Source: Flavobacterium sandaracinum | GTDB taxonomy: Bacteria; Bacteroidota; Bacteroidia; Flavobacteriales; Flavobacteriaceae | DNA: 64,000 nucleotides | Direction: 5' to 3' | Assembly: GCF_004349135.1 (NCBI RefSeq) | Contig: NZ_SMFN01000008.1 | Location: forward strand, 62,001-126,000 | Shown here: one piece after another, positions 26,601-34,119 of the stretch | Position numbering within the stretch: position 1 is the stretch's first letter | How the letters are laid out: the number at the start of each line of letters is the position of its first letter | Position numbers and translations under genes: made by a program | The notes under the pieces: model-generated | The model's input: the letters and a program-made list of their open reading frames with translations, nothing else | Told to the model about the DNA's origin: nothing | Databases searched by the model: none

Positions 26601-26907
26601 AAGTGCTTTGGAACAGATGAAGCAAATCGAAAAACAATTATTGAACAAAGGTTTTAAGAATGAAACGCTTCAAAAGATACTGAATGTGAAACAGGAATTA
26701 TTGAAGTTGAATTCGGCTATTCAGCAACAAGGAGAGGAAAATAAACGTCAATCTGAAACCAATAAAAAGGAGTTTAATAATCAATCTAATGCGTTGCCAG
26801 CTGCTTTATTAGATTATTTGAATAGCATAGAAATATTAAATAGACAATCCTTACCTTTGCGCTCGAATTTTAATCAAAAGGTTCAAGAATATTTTAATAA
26901 AAAATGA
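23605..26907 (+). CDS. DUF4175 large membrane-anchored coiled-coil protein
   Basis: 1100 residues. Three hydrophobic helices lie near 23-43, 55-75 and 148-168. An Ig-like region (about 180-470) follows, then a very long charged coiled coil (about 490-770, rich in EKLQKxxKE-type heptads), a conserved helical block (LADFLSDMLNNMQ) and a glycine/glutamine-rich segment (about 895-950). This is the Bacteroidota DUF4175 protein; its function is unknown, but size and layout suggest an envelope scaffold. The start is a TTG at 23605, giving MENQQFIYQKLEAFIRKFYTNE as in homologues. The stop overlaps the ybeY start by 4 bases, so the two are translationally coupled. Confidence 0.85.
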   Translation: MENQQFIYQKLEAFIRKFYTNELIRGTIFFIGLGLLYFLLTLFVEYFLWLKPMGRTILFWTFIGVEVYLLFRFILFPIFKLFKLQKGIDYNQASAIIGNHFTEVSDKLTNFLQLADSDIHQNKSELLAASIEQKANALQPIPFGNAINYNGNRKYFPLALIPMLLFAFFYFSGNSSMISQSLNRVVHFNSAFLPPAPFKFVVLNSNLQTEQGKDFILRIKTEGKIVPENAMIFIDDESYFMESSKAGEFQFKIAKPSESILFHVEGNAIASPDYELKVITVPSIANFEMQLNFPSYLNKKPETIKGTGNAVIPEGTRVTWKMITQATENVMWLDGITKATFSKAENTFILSKNILQNTDYQILTSNDKVKNYEKLNYQLTIVKDQFPMINVNHAPDSLKVAKNYVLGQISDDYGLSKLQIVYYEREKPQTAKRGTIAIKKSAFDQFVFSFPSNLPVEQGVSYDYYFEVFDNDATHNFKSTKSSVFSNRVATDEEKEDQILQQQNDNINSLEKSLKNQDKQISEMEKLQKTGKEKENLDFKDQQKVNDFIKRQMKQDEMMKEFTKKMNDNLEQFKTDKKDELKDELQKRMDKAEKELEKNQKLLYELKDLNDKIQNEELLTKLDKFKQNSKNQTKNLEQLVELTKRFYVEKKAEQLGDKLDKLSEKQDKLSNDEKENKLDKQEGINSEFNKIQEDLNDLEKENQELKSPLDIPNDDAKEKSIDEDLKKASEELKKDKKDKAKPNQKSASKKMKEMAQKMSESMAEGEMEQLQEDVAMLRQVLDNLLAFSLSQEDLMNQFKKHKSGSPAFNKNIKIQQDLKQQFKHVDDSLFAMSLRNPKIAEEITKEIGNVIYNVDKSLSSLTDAQVPKGLSHQQYTISAANKLADFLSDMLNNMQMQMSGMSSGKPKPGQGQGMQLPDIIKKQEGLGEKMKDGIKKEEKPGEGQKGQNGKQGKPGESGQEGDGGEGDAQAILEIYKEQKQLREALQNELNKQGLGGNGQSALEQMKQIEKQLLNKGFKNETLQKILNVKQELLKLNSAIQQQGEENKRQSETNKKEFNNQSNALPAALLDYLNSIEILNRQSLPLRSNFNQKVQEYFNKK

Positions 26908-27323
26908 TCAATTTTAATTACGAAACCGACTTTAATTTAGACAACGAGGAAGCAACTGCTGCTTGGTTGGGAAATGTTATTGTATCGGAAAACAAGAAAG
27001 AAGGGGAGATAAATTACATCTTTTGTGATGATGAATATCTACATAAAATCAATGTGGAATATCTCGATCATGATACACTAACGGATATTATCAGTTTTGA
27101 TTATTCTATGGGTAATGAATTGCACGGAGATATTTTTGTTTCTGTCGAAAGAGTGAAAGACAATGCAGCTGACTTTAACGTTTCATTCGAGGAAGAATTG
27201 AAGCGTGTATTGGTTCATGGGATCCTCCACTATTGTGGTTACAAAGACAAAGGTGAAGCCGAAGAGTTTTTAATGCGTTCTAAAGAAGATGAAAAAATCG
27301 CTATGTTTCACGTGGAACAATAG
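26904..27323 (+). CDS. ybeY: Endoribonuclease YbeY (rRNA maturation factor)
   Basis: 139 residues, normal length. The metal site is in HGILHYCGYKDKGEAEEF near residue 108. Proteobacterial enzymes have HGxLHLxGYDH, so the third histidine is replaced by aspartate here. The TDIISFDY motif is also present. YbeY helps process 16S rRNA 3' ends and monitors ribosome quality. The gene overlaps DUF4175 by 4 bases. Its last codons (MFHVEQ and stop) are written in a parS-like ParB site at 27304-27319, so the C-terminus may be dictated partly by that DNA element. Confidence 0.93.
   Translation: MINFNYETDFNLDNEEATAAWLGNVIVSENKKEGEINYIFCDDEYLHKINVEYLDHDTLTDIISFDYSMGNELHGDIFVSVERVKDNAADFNVSFEEELKRVLVHGILHYCGYKDKGEAEEFLMRSKEDEKIAMFHVEQ
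27304..27319. promoter_or_regulatory. parS-like ParB site 1 (inside ybeY 3' end)
   Basis: TGTTTCACGTGGAACA differs by one base from the perfect palindromic parS TGTTTCACGTGAAACA. It encodes the last residues of YbeY (MFHVEQ). Confidence 0.85.
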
Positions 27324-27361
27324 ATTTCGGATTGTAGATTAACGAATGCAGATTTTAGATT

Positions 27362-27377
27362 TGTTTCATGTGAAACA
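27362..27377. promoter_or_regulatory. parS-like ParB site 2
   Basis: TGTTTCATGTGAAACA differs from the consensus parS by one base. Confidence 0.8.
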
Positions 27378-27407
27378 CATTTAACTCTATAATCGTACTC
27401 AAGTTAT

Positions 27408-27423
27408 TGTTTCACGTGGAACA
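27408..27423. promoter_or_regulatory. parS-like ParB site 3
   Basis: TGTTTCACGTGGAACA, identical to site 1, in the gap between ybeY and mnmG. Confidence 0.85.
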
Positions 27424-27473
27424 GTCACTTTTTGATTTTTATTTACACCTGTAGATCTTGAATCAAACCTATT

Positions 27474-27489
27474 TGTTTCACGTGGAACA
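27474..27489. promoter_or_regulatory. parS-like ParB site 4
   Basis: TGTTTCACGTGGAACA, identical to sites 1 and 3. Four sites fall within 186 bases. Confidence 0.85.
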
Positions 27490-27570
27490 AAACCAATTAA
27501 CACAAGAAAAGATTTAGAGATTAGGTGTAAATCTGAAATCTGAAATCAAAAATTTAAAATCAAAAATCAA

Positions 27571-29442
27571 ATGTTTCAAAATGAATATGATGTGATTGTT
27601 GTGGGCGCAGGACATGCGGGTTCTGAGGCTGCTGCTGCTGCTGCAAATTTGGGGTCCAAAACTTTATTGGTAACCATGAGTTTGCAGAATATAGCCCAGA
27701 TGTCATGCAATCCAGCGATGGGCGGAATTGCCAAAGGACAAATTGTGCGTGAGATTGATGCGCTTGGTGGATACTCGGGAATTGTTTCGGATAGGACTGC
27801 AATTCAGTTCAAGATGCTGAACAAATCTAAAGGTCCAGCAATGTGGTCGCCACGAGTTCAAAGTGATCGAATGCGTTTTGCTGAGGAGTGGAGAATGATG
27901 TTGGAGGGAACTCCAAATCTTGATTTTTATCAGGAGATGGTGAAAGGGTTGATAATTGAAAACGGAAAAGTATTAGGTATAAAAACCTCTCTTGGTCTTG
28001 AAATTCGTTCCAAATCAGTTGTGCTAACGAATGGAACATTTCTAAATGGATTGATTCATATTGGAGAAAAACAATTTGGAGGAGGAAGAGCAGGCGAGAG
28101 TGCTTCGCATGGAGTTACCGAAGATCTAGTCGCTGCTGGTTTTGAATCAGGCCGAATGAAAACAGGAACACCTCCAAGAGTGGATGGACGTTCTTTGGAT
28201 TATTCCAAAATGAACGAAGAAAAAGGAGATGCTAAACCGGATAAGTTTTCTTATTCGGATGTAACTACTCCATTAATTCATCAGAGATCGTGTCATATGA
28301 CGTATACTTCTTTGGATGTTCACGATATTTTGAGAGAAGGTTTTGATCGTTCGCCAATGTTTAATGGAAGAATAAAAAGTATTGGACCAAGATATTGTCC
28401 TTCGATTGAAGATAAAATCAATCGTTTTGCTGATAAAGAAAGACACCAACTATTTGTAGAACCAGAAGGATGGAACACGTGCGAGGTTTATGTAAATGGA
28501 TTTTCCACTTCGCTTCCTGAGGATATTCAATTCAAAGCGTTAAGTTCTGTTGCGGGATTTGAAAAAGTAAAATTCTTTCGCCCCGGTTATGCCATTGAAT
28601 ACGATTATTTTCCGCCGACACAATTGAAACACACTTTGGAAACAAAATTAGTTGAAGGATTGTATTTCGCTGGACAAATAAACGGAACTACTGGATATGA
28701 AGAAGCGGCTTCTCAAGGATTAATGGCTGGAATAAATGCGCATTTAAAAGTACATGAAAAAGCGCCATTAATCTTAAAAAGAGACGAAGCCTATATTGGA
28801 GTTTTAATTGATGATTTAATCACGAAAGGAACAGAAGAGCCTTATCGAATGTTTACGTCACGAGCAGAATACAGAACGTTGTTACGTCAGGATAATGCCG
28901 ATTTCAGATTAACTCCAATGTCGCATGAAATTGGTTTGGCTTCTGAAGCGCGTTTGCGTAGAATGGAACACAAATTAAATGAATCTGAAAAAATGGTGGC
29001 TTTCTTCAAAGAAACGAGCGTTTCTGTTGCGGAAGCAAATCCTATTTTAGAATCAAAAGATACGGCGCTCATCACACAAGGGGATAAAATGTTCAAAGTG
29101 TTTTCTCGTCCGCAAATTGATTTGGAAGACATCATGAAGTTTGAAAAGGTTGTAGATTATATTGCAAACAATCAAGTGGATCAAGAAATTCTGGAACAAG
29201 CCGAAATTCAAGTAAAGTATTCAGGTTATATCGAAAAAGAAAGAAACAATGCAGATAAATTGCTTCGATTGGAAGATGTAAAAATCCCTGAGAATTTTGA
29301 TTATGAAAAAATCAAATCCATGTCCATTGAAGCAAAACAAAAATTAAGCAAGATTCGACCAGTAACAATTTCTCAAGCATCAAGAATTAGTGGAGTTTCT
29401 CCAAGTGATGTTTCGGTATTGTTGATTTATATGGGACGTTGA
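27571..29442 (+). CDS. mnmG: tRNA uridine-5-carboxymethylaminomethyl modification enzyme MnmG (GidA)
   Basis: 623 residues, normal length. The FAD-binding Rossmann motif is VVGAGHAGSEAA at about 10-21. Other GidA hallmarks are SCNPAMGGIAKGQ, GGGRAGESASHG, RMKTGTPPRVDGRS and GQINGTTGYEEAASQG. The helical C-terminal domain ending PVTISQASRISGVSPSDVSVLLIYMG contacts tRNA and MnmE. With MnmE it installs cmnm5/mnm5 at wobble uridine 34. Four parS-like sites lie just upstream and one downstream; gidA genes often lie near replication origins, which fits. Confidence 0.97.
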   Translation: MFQNEYDVIVVGAGHAGSEAAAAAANLGSKTLLVTMSLQNIAQMSCNPAMGGIAKGQIVREIDALGGYSGIVSDRTAIQFKMLNKSKGPAMWSPRVQSDRMRFAEEWRMMLEGTPNLDFYQEMVKGLIIENGKVLGIKTSLGLEIRSKSVVLTNGTFLNGLIHIGEKQFGGGRAGESASHGVTEDLVAAGFESGRMKTGTPPRVDGRSLDYSKMNEEKGDAKPDKFSYSDVTTPLIHQRSCHMTYTSLDVHDILREGFDRSPMFNGRIKSIGPRYCPSIEDKINRFADKERHQLFVEPEGWNTCEVYVNGFSTSLPEDIQFKALSSVAGFEKVKFFRPGYAIEYDYFPPTQLKHTLETKLVEGLYFAGQINGTTGYEEAASQGLMAGINAHLKVHEKAPLILKRDEAYIGVLIDDLITKGTEEPYRMFTSRAEYRTLLRQDNADFRLTPMSHEIGLASEARLRRMEHKLNESEKMVAFFKETSVSVAEANPILESKDTALITQGDKMFKVFSRPQIDLEDIMKFEKVVDYIANNQVDQEILEQAEIQVKYSGYIEKERNNADKLLRLEDVKIPENFDYEKIKSMSIEAKQKLSKIRPVTISQASRISGVSPSDVSVLLIYMGR

Positions 29443-29458
29443 GAAAGTGGTCAGTAAT

Positions 29459-29564
29459 CAGTCGCAGTGTTCAGTAAAAAAATGAATACTCAACGATACG
29501 TTCCACGTGAAACAAAATTAAATTTGTATTATATATAAAGGGATTCAGCTGCAAACTGCGACTG
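29459..29564. repeat. Inverted repeat after mnmG
   Basis: CAGTCGCAGT (29459-29468) and its exact inverse ACTGCGACTG (29555-29564) bracket parS-like site 5. Fragments of AGTTTTCAGT type recur at 16670 and 61020. Confidence 0.5.
29499..29514. promoter_or_regulatory. parS-like ParB site 5 (downstream of mnmG)
   Basis: CGTTCCACGTGAAACA matches the Bacillus-type parS TGTTCCACGTGAAACA except at the first base. Confidence 0.75.
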
Positions 29565-29583
29565 GAAACTGAAAACTAACAAT

Positions 29584-30444
29584 ATGGACATTTCAAACCA
29601 ACAGCCTTTTTTAACCGTTAAAGATTATTCTGTTTCTCAGGAAATTTTCGACTTATATCATGATGTCAAATTTGACATGCTGATTACGTCTCCACAACCG
29701 AGTTTAGAAAATTTAGGAAAGTATTACGAAAGTGTGGATTATATTTCGCACACGGATAGTAAAAGGTCTTTATTTGAAAAAGCCTATCATTTTGTAAAAA
29801 GCATTGCGCTTAAAAATAAGTTGAGTTTAATCAATTCATTGCAACCGAATAAAGGAAGTATTTTAGACATTGGTGCAGGAACTGGAGATTTTTTATCTGT
29901 GGCCAAAGATAACGGTTGGCACACGATAGGAGTGGAGCCAAGCGAAAAAGCAAAAGCGATTGCGAAAAAGAAAGGGGTTTCCTTTGTTGGAGAAACCAGC
30001 GAACTAGACAGCCATTCTTTTGATGTGATTTCGATGTGGCATGTTTTAGAACACGTTCCAAATTTGGAAAACCAAATCAAGGAATTGAAACGATTATTAA
30101 AACCCGAAGGGACTTTAATTATTGCCGTTCCAAATTTCAAATCGTTTGACGCAAAACATTACGGAAAGTTTTGGGCCGCTTATGATGTGCCGATTCATTT
30201 TTGGCATTTTTCTAAAACGGCTATAAAAATGCTTTTCGAAAAAGAAGCAATGAGTTTAGAAAAAGTGCTTCCTATGAAATTCGACTCATTTTACGTGAGC
30301 TTACTTTCGGAAAAATACAAAACCGGAAAAATGAATTATATAAAAGCCTTTTTTGTCGGATTGCAGTCGAATTGGGAAGCGAAGAAGAATTTTGAGTATT
30401 CTTCACACATTTACATCCTAAAAAACAATCAAAAATCATTTTAA
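29584..30444 (+). CDS. Class I SAM-dependent methyltransferase
   Basis: 286 residues. Motif I is SILDIGAGTGDFLSVAKDNGW at about 91-111, an acidic loop GVEPSEKAKAIA follows, and motif IV-like FDVISMWHVLEHVPNLENQI is near 147-166, with PEGTLIIAVPNFKS after it. This is the Methyltransf_23-type fold with the typical WHVLEHV block. An N-terminal region of about 60 residues (YYESVDYISHTDSKRSLFEK) is shared with Bacteroidota methyltransferases of unknown substrate, some in glycan clusters. It stands alone between mnmG and ompH, and the substrate cannot be told. Confidence 0.88.
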   Translation: MDISNQQPFLTVKDYSVSQEIFDLYHDVKFDMLITSPQPSLENLGKYYESVDYISHTDSKRSLFEKAYHFVKSIALKNKLSLINSLQPNKGSILDIGAGTGDFLSVAKDNGWHTIGVEPSEKAKAIAKKKGVSFVGETSELDSHSFDVISMWHVLEHVPNLENQIKELKRLLKPEGTLIIAVPNFKSFDAKHYGKFWAAYDVPIHFWHFSKTAIKMLFEKEAMSLEKVLPMKFDSFYVSLLSEKYKTGKMNYIKAFFVGLQSNWEAKKNFEYSSHIYILKNNQKSF

Positions 30445-30636
30445 GCTAATTTAAGCGCATTTTTTAATGAAATTGAATGTGATTGTCGGACTTTTAAACT
30501 AATTGGTTTATTTAAAAGATATGAAGGTCGTTTTTAATAGACATACATTATACATTCAATAATTATAATAATAAAATCTTATATCATAAAAAAGTAGCAT
30601 TTTTAAAACTTTATGTCAATACTATCTATTTTTTTA

Positions 30637-30644
30637 TATTTTTG
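30637..30644 (+). promoter_or_regulatory. -7 promoter box TATTTTTG (ompH)
   Basis: Perfect -7 consensus 34 bases before the upstream start (30678). Both candidate starts lie downstream, so it does not decide between them. Confidence 0.5.
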
Positions 30645-30677
30645 TCACCAATACTTAAATATTAGAAATTAACCAAA

Positions 30678-31292
30678 ATGAAATCGAAGATTCACGAATA
30701 CCAAAAAAGAAATATTAAAAATATGAGTACAAAAGCATTAGTAATTATCGCATTATCAATTTCTCTATTTGCTTGCAACAAACCAGCCGAAGCAGCTAAA
30801 GAAGTAAAAACAGCTTACGTAGACACTTCTGAATTAATGAAAGAATATACAGAGGCAAAAGACCTTGAAGCAAAATACAAAACCAAAGCAGAGGAAAAAG
30901 GCAGACAGCTAGAAGCAGAAATCGCAAGGTTTAAACAAGAAGCAGCCAGTTTTCAATCGCAAGCACAAGCGAATGGTCAAGAATGGGCGCAAAAAAAAGG
31001 AGCTGAATTGCAAAAAAGAGAACAACAATTAGGATATGCACAACAAGTATTATCTCAGGAATTACAGGTTGAAAGTGGAAAAGAAATGGATTCTTTAGTA
31101 AGTGGTGTGAAAAAATTCATCAAAGCGTACGGAAAAGAAAAAGGATATGCCTACATCTATGGAACAGGTGACGCAGCATCAATATTATACGCTGAAGATA
31201 AATTTGATATCACAAAAGAAATCATTAAAGGCTTGAACGATAAATACAAAGCACCTGCTAAAACAGAAGAAAAAGCAGAAGCTAAGAAATAA
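30678..31292 (+). CDS. OmpH/Skp-family periplasmic chaperone-like lipoprotein
   Basis: 204 residues. The N-terminal hydrophobic stretch ALVIIALSISLFACNK ends in a lipobox (LFAC), so the mature protein is probably a lipoprotein. The body is a long charged helix pair (EYTEAKDLEAKYKTKAEEKGRQLEAEIARFKQEAASF) followed by KGYAYIYGTGDAASILYAEDKFDIT, the OmpH (Skp) C-terminal strand block. Skp-type proteins hold outer-membrane proteins in the periplasm. Translation may start at 30678 or, better for a short signal, at ATG 30723. A TATTTTTG -7 box lies at 30637-30644 and a good terminator follows. Confidence 0.88.
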   Translation: MKSKIHEYQKRNIKNMSTKALVIIALSISLFACNKPAEAAKEVKTAYVDTSELMKEYTEAKDLEAKYKTKAEEKGRQLEAEIARFKQEAASFQSQAQANGQEWAQKKGAELQKREQQLGYAQQVLSQELQVESGKEMDSLVSGVKKFIKAYGKEKGYAYIYGTGDAASILYAEDKFDITKEIIKGLNDKYKAPAKTEEKAEAKK

Positions 31293-31318
31293 TTTATTTT
31301 CTATTAATTCAAAAAATT

Positions 31319-31354
31319 GCCTTCGTCTATCTTTAGATTGAAGGCTTTTTTTTT
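31319..31354 (+). terminator. ompH terminator
   Basis: Stem GCCTTC/GAAGGC with inner pairing and a nine-T run, 27 bases after the stop. Confidence 0.85.
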
Positions 31355-31372
31355 GAAGCTATTTACTTCGTC

Positions 31373-31526
31373 AGTTCGCTTCGCTCGTGTCCCGCTATAC
31401 ACTGTAATCTCTTGGTTAGCAATTGTTTTTTCTACACCATAAAAGGAGCTTCTTGCAGTCGCTCTTTTCTGGCTAGAAAAAAATCACTTGCCAAACCTCG
31501 AGGATTTCCGTTGCTATCGTGGCTAA
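31373..31526 (-). ncRNA. Structured repeat, long form (flavo-1-like)
   Basis: Read on the minus strand it has TAGCCACGATAG followed by GGAAATCCT and, about 100 bases later, GATTACAGTGTATAGCGGGA. The same two blocks occur, close together, in the plus-strand element at 35200. It fills most of the 321-bp gap after ompH. Resemblance to the flavo-1 RNA motif is from memory. Confidence 0.4.
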
Positions 31527-31613
31527 AAAAACCAAATCAGCAGACAAATAGTTTAGTAAACTATAAAATGTATTCCTAAAATTCAATACTTTAGCTTCAT
31601 ATATACACGCCTA

Positions 31614-33881
31614 ATGCAAACTATCTCAGAAGCCGCCGCTTACACCTTACGATTCATCAATCAAACCCAACGATCTGTTTTCCTCACCGGCAAAGCAGGA
31701 ACGGGAAAAACCACCCTTTTACGGGAAATTATTCAAACCACACACAAGAACACAGTTGTTGTGGCGCCTACGGGAATCGCTGCGTTGAACGCAGGTGGTG
31801 TCACGATTCACTCGATGTTTCAGCTGCCTTTTGGCGGATTTATTCCGGATAATTCTTCGCCTCAATTTTCTGAAAGCACCAAGTTTGAAACCAAAGCTAC
31901 GTTGCGCAGGCATTTCAAAATGAGTGGTTTAAAGAAATCGGTGATTCGAAATATGGAATTGTTGATTATAGATGAAGTCAGTATGCTTCGTGCTGATTTA
32001 CTGGATGCTATGGATTACATGATGCAATCAGTACGTAAAAGAAATACTCCTTTTGGCGGTGTTCAAGTCTTGTATATTGGCGATTTATTGCAGTTGCCTC
32101 CGGTAATTCGGGATGAGGAATGGCGCACGCTGAAAACCTATTACAAAGGAAAATTCTTTTTCCATTCGCATGTGGTGCAGCAAAATCCGCCTTTGTATAT
32201 TGAATTGTCCAAGATTTTTCGCCAGACCGATGATACGTTTATTTCGGTATTGAATAATCTGCGCAACAACCAGATTTCGCAACAAGACATTCAAACGTTG
32301 AACCAATACGTAAAACCCGATTTTGATTTAAAAGCAAATAAAGGATACATCACATTAACCACGCACAACAACAAAGCTGATTCCATGAATGCTCAGGCTT
32401 TACAAGATCTGGAAGGAAAATTAGTATCCTATAATCCTGCAATAACAGGTGATTTTCCAGATAAAATTTTCCCCGTGGAACAAGAGTTGAAGTTAAAAGT
32501 AGGTGCGCAAATCATGTTTGTGAAAAATGATCTTTCGTTTGACAAGCACTATTTTAACGGAAAAATGGGAATTATCAAATCATTGGGAAGCCAAGAAATT
32601 TTGGTTCATTTTCCCGAAGAAAACAAAACCATAGAAGTCGAAAAATACGAATGGCAAAACATTCGCTACAAGGTAGATCAAACCACAAAGGAAATAGAAG
32701 AGGAGGTTTTAGGCACCTTTGTGCATTACCCCATAAAATTAGCTTGGGCCATTACGGTGCATAAAAGCCAAGGATTAACATTTGACAAAGCTGCGCTTGA
32801 TGTTTCCCAAGTTTTTCTGCCGGGTCAAGCATATGTCGCATTGTCGCGTTTGCGTTCGTTAGAAGGGCTTATTTTGCTCTCTCCGTTGCGCATGAATGGC
32901 ATTTCAAACGATCAGGATGTGATGGATTATGCGTTGAACAAAGCATCGGATTCGTTTTTAGCCAATGCGTTGCATTTTGAAACTAAAAATTTCATTCATA
33001 ACTATTTAGTCAACACGTTTGATTGGAGTGACTTAGCGCAAGAGTGGCGCAATCACCGATTCAGTTACAACGAAAGCTCTGAAGTTTCAGGAAAATCCAA
33101 ACATGCGGTTTGGGCAAAAAAGCAAGCGGAACAAGTAGATCAGCTTTTGGATCCATCCAGAAAATTCATTTCGCAATTGAACAAGCTTTTTGCTCCTGAA
33201 ACAGTTGATTTAAATCATGTTTCGGAACGGATTCAAGCGGCTTTTAGTTATTTCTTGAAGCCAATGGATGACTTGGTTTTTGAAATTCTTTGGAAAATCG
33301 AAGAAGTAAAACGCATCAAAAAAGCAAAGATGTTTTATGAGGAATTGATTGTTTTGGAAGAGGTACAAACCAAAGCCGTATTGCGATTAATGAAAGCCAA
33401 ATTATTGATAGAAACCGTTGTGGCTGGAGAAACCATTTCGAAAGAAAAACTTACCTCTTCAGAAATTAAGTCCTACATCAGCCGTAAAACGGAAGCGATT
33501 CAAAATCAATTCAAAGAACTAAACATTACCTTGATTGATGACGAAAAAGATGCGGAGCGCTATACTTCGAAAAAGGCAAAAACAACTGTACCAAAGAAAT
33601 CTACCGTTCAGGAAACGTATGAACTATGGGTCGAAAAGAAGTCTATTGATGACATTGCGACCATCAGAATGTTGACCAAACAAACTATTTATTCGCATTT
33701 CGTCAAGTTGATACAAACCAAAGCAGTATCCATTTCAGCTGTTTTGCCTGCGGATAAGCTACAGGATTTGGCAGATGCTTTTGCTGGATACCGCGAAGAA
33801 TCTCTCAATGCCTTAATGGAAAAACACGGACAAAAATTCTCCTGGGAAGAAGCGAGGATGTACAAAGCGAGTTTGAATTAA
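31614..33881 (+). CDS. Pif1/RecD2-like DNA helicase with C-terminal helix-turn-helix
   Basis: 755 residues. Walker A is FLTGKAGTGKTTLL at about 23-36, followed by VVVAPTGIAALNAGGVTIHSMF (motif Ia), LLIIDEVSMLRADLLDAMD (DExx-type motif II), QVLYIGDLLQLPPV (motif III) and, near residue 378, AWAITVHKSQGLTFDKA and AYVALSRLRS (motifs V and VI), all typical of Pif1 family SF1B helicases. The last 250 residues are helical, ending in a helix-turn-helix (SIDDIATIRMLTKQTIYSHFVKLI) like that behind some RecQ proteins. It unwinds DNA 5' to 3', probably at forks or G-quadruplexes. Monocistronic in this window. Confidence 0.9.
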   Translation: MQTISEAAAYTLRFINQTQRSVFLTGKAGTGKTTLLREIIQTTHKNTVVVAPTGIAALNAGGVTIHSMFQLPFGGFIPDNSSPQFSESTKFETKATLRRHFKMSGLKKSVIRNMELLIIDEVSMLRADLLDAMDYMMQSVRKRNTPFGGVQVLYIGDLLQLPPVIRDEEWRTLKTYYKGKFFFHSHVVQQNPPLYIELSKIFRQTDDTFISVLNNLRNNQISQQDIQTLNQYVKPDFDLKANKGYITLTTHNNKADSMNAQALQDLEGKLVSYNPAITGDFPDKIFPVEQELKLKVGAQIMFVKNDLSFDKHYFNGKMGIIKSLGSQEILVHFPEENKTIEVEKYEWQNIRYKVDQTTKEIEEEVLGTFVHYPIKLAWAITVHKSQGLTFDKAALDVSQVFLPGQAYVALSRLRSLEGLILLSPLRMNGISNDQDVMDYALNKASDSFLANALHFETKNFIHNYLVNTFDWSDLAQEWRNHRFSYNESSEVSGKSKHAVWAKKQAEQVDQLLDPSRKFISQLNKLFAPETVDLNHVSERIQAAFSYFLKPMDDLVFEILWKIEEVKRIKKAKMFYEELIVLEEVQTKAVLRLMKAKLLIETVVAGETISKEKLTSSEIKSYISRKTEAIQNQFKELNITLIDDEKDAERYTSKKAKTTVPKKSTVQETYELWVEKKSIDDIATIRMLTKQTIYSHFVKLIQTKAVSISAVLPADKLQDLADAFAGYREESLNALMEKHGQKFSWEEARMYKASLN

Positions 33882-34119
33882 AATGATGGGGGTTTTACAA
33901 ATGATTTTTTATCGATGTAAAAACGATGTTTTTGTAAGAATATTTAATTTTTTTTGAATAAAATATAGTGACACAAATCTTCTTTTATCTACCGAATAGT
34001 GGGCATATAATCGCTATAAATAAGTGAGTATGTATAAATTTGTTGCCATTTTAACTTAATACACAAATTAATAAGAATTTATAAGTATCAAAAATAATTT
34101 TAAAACCAACAAAAAAGCT

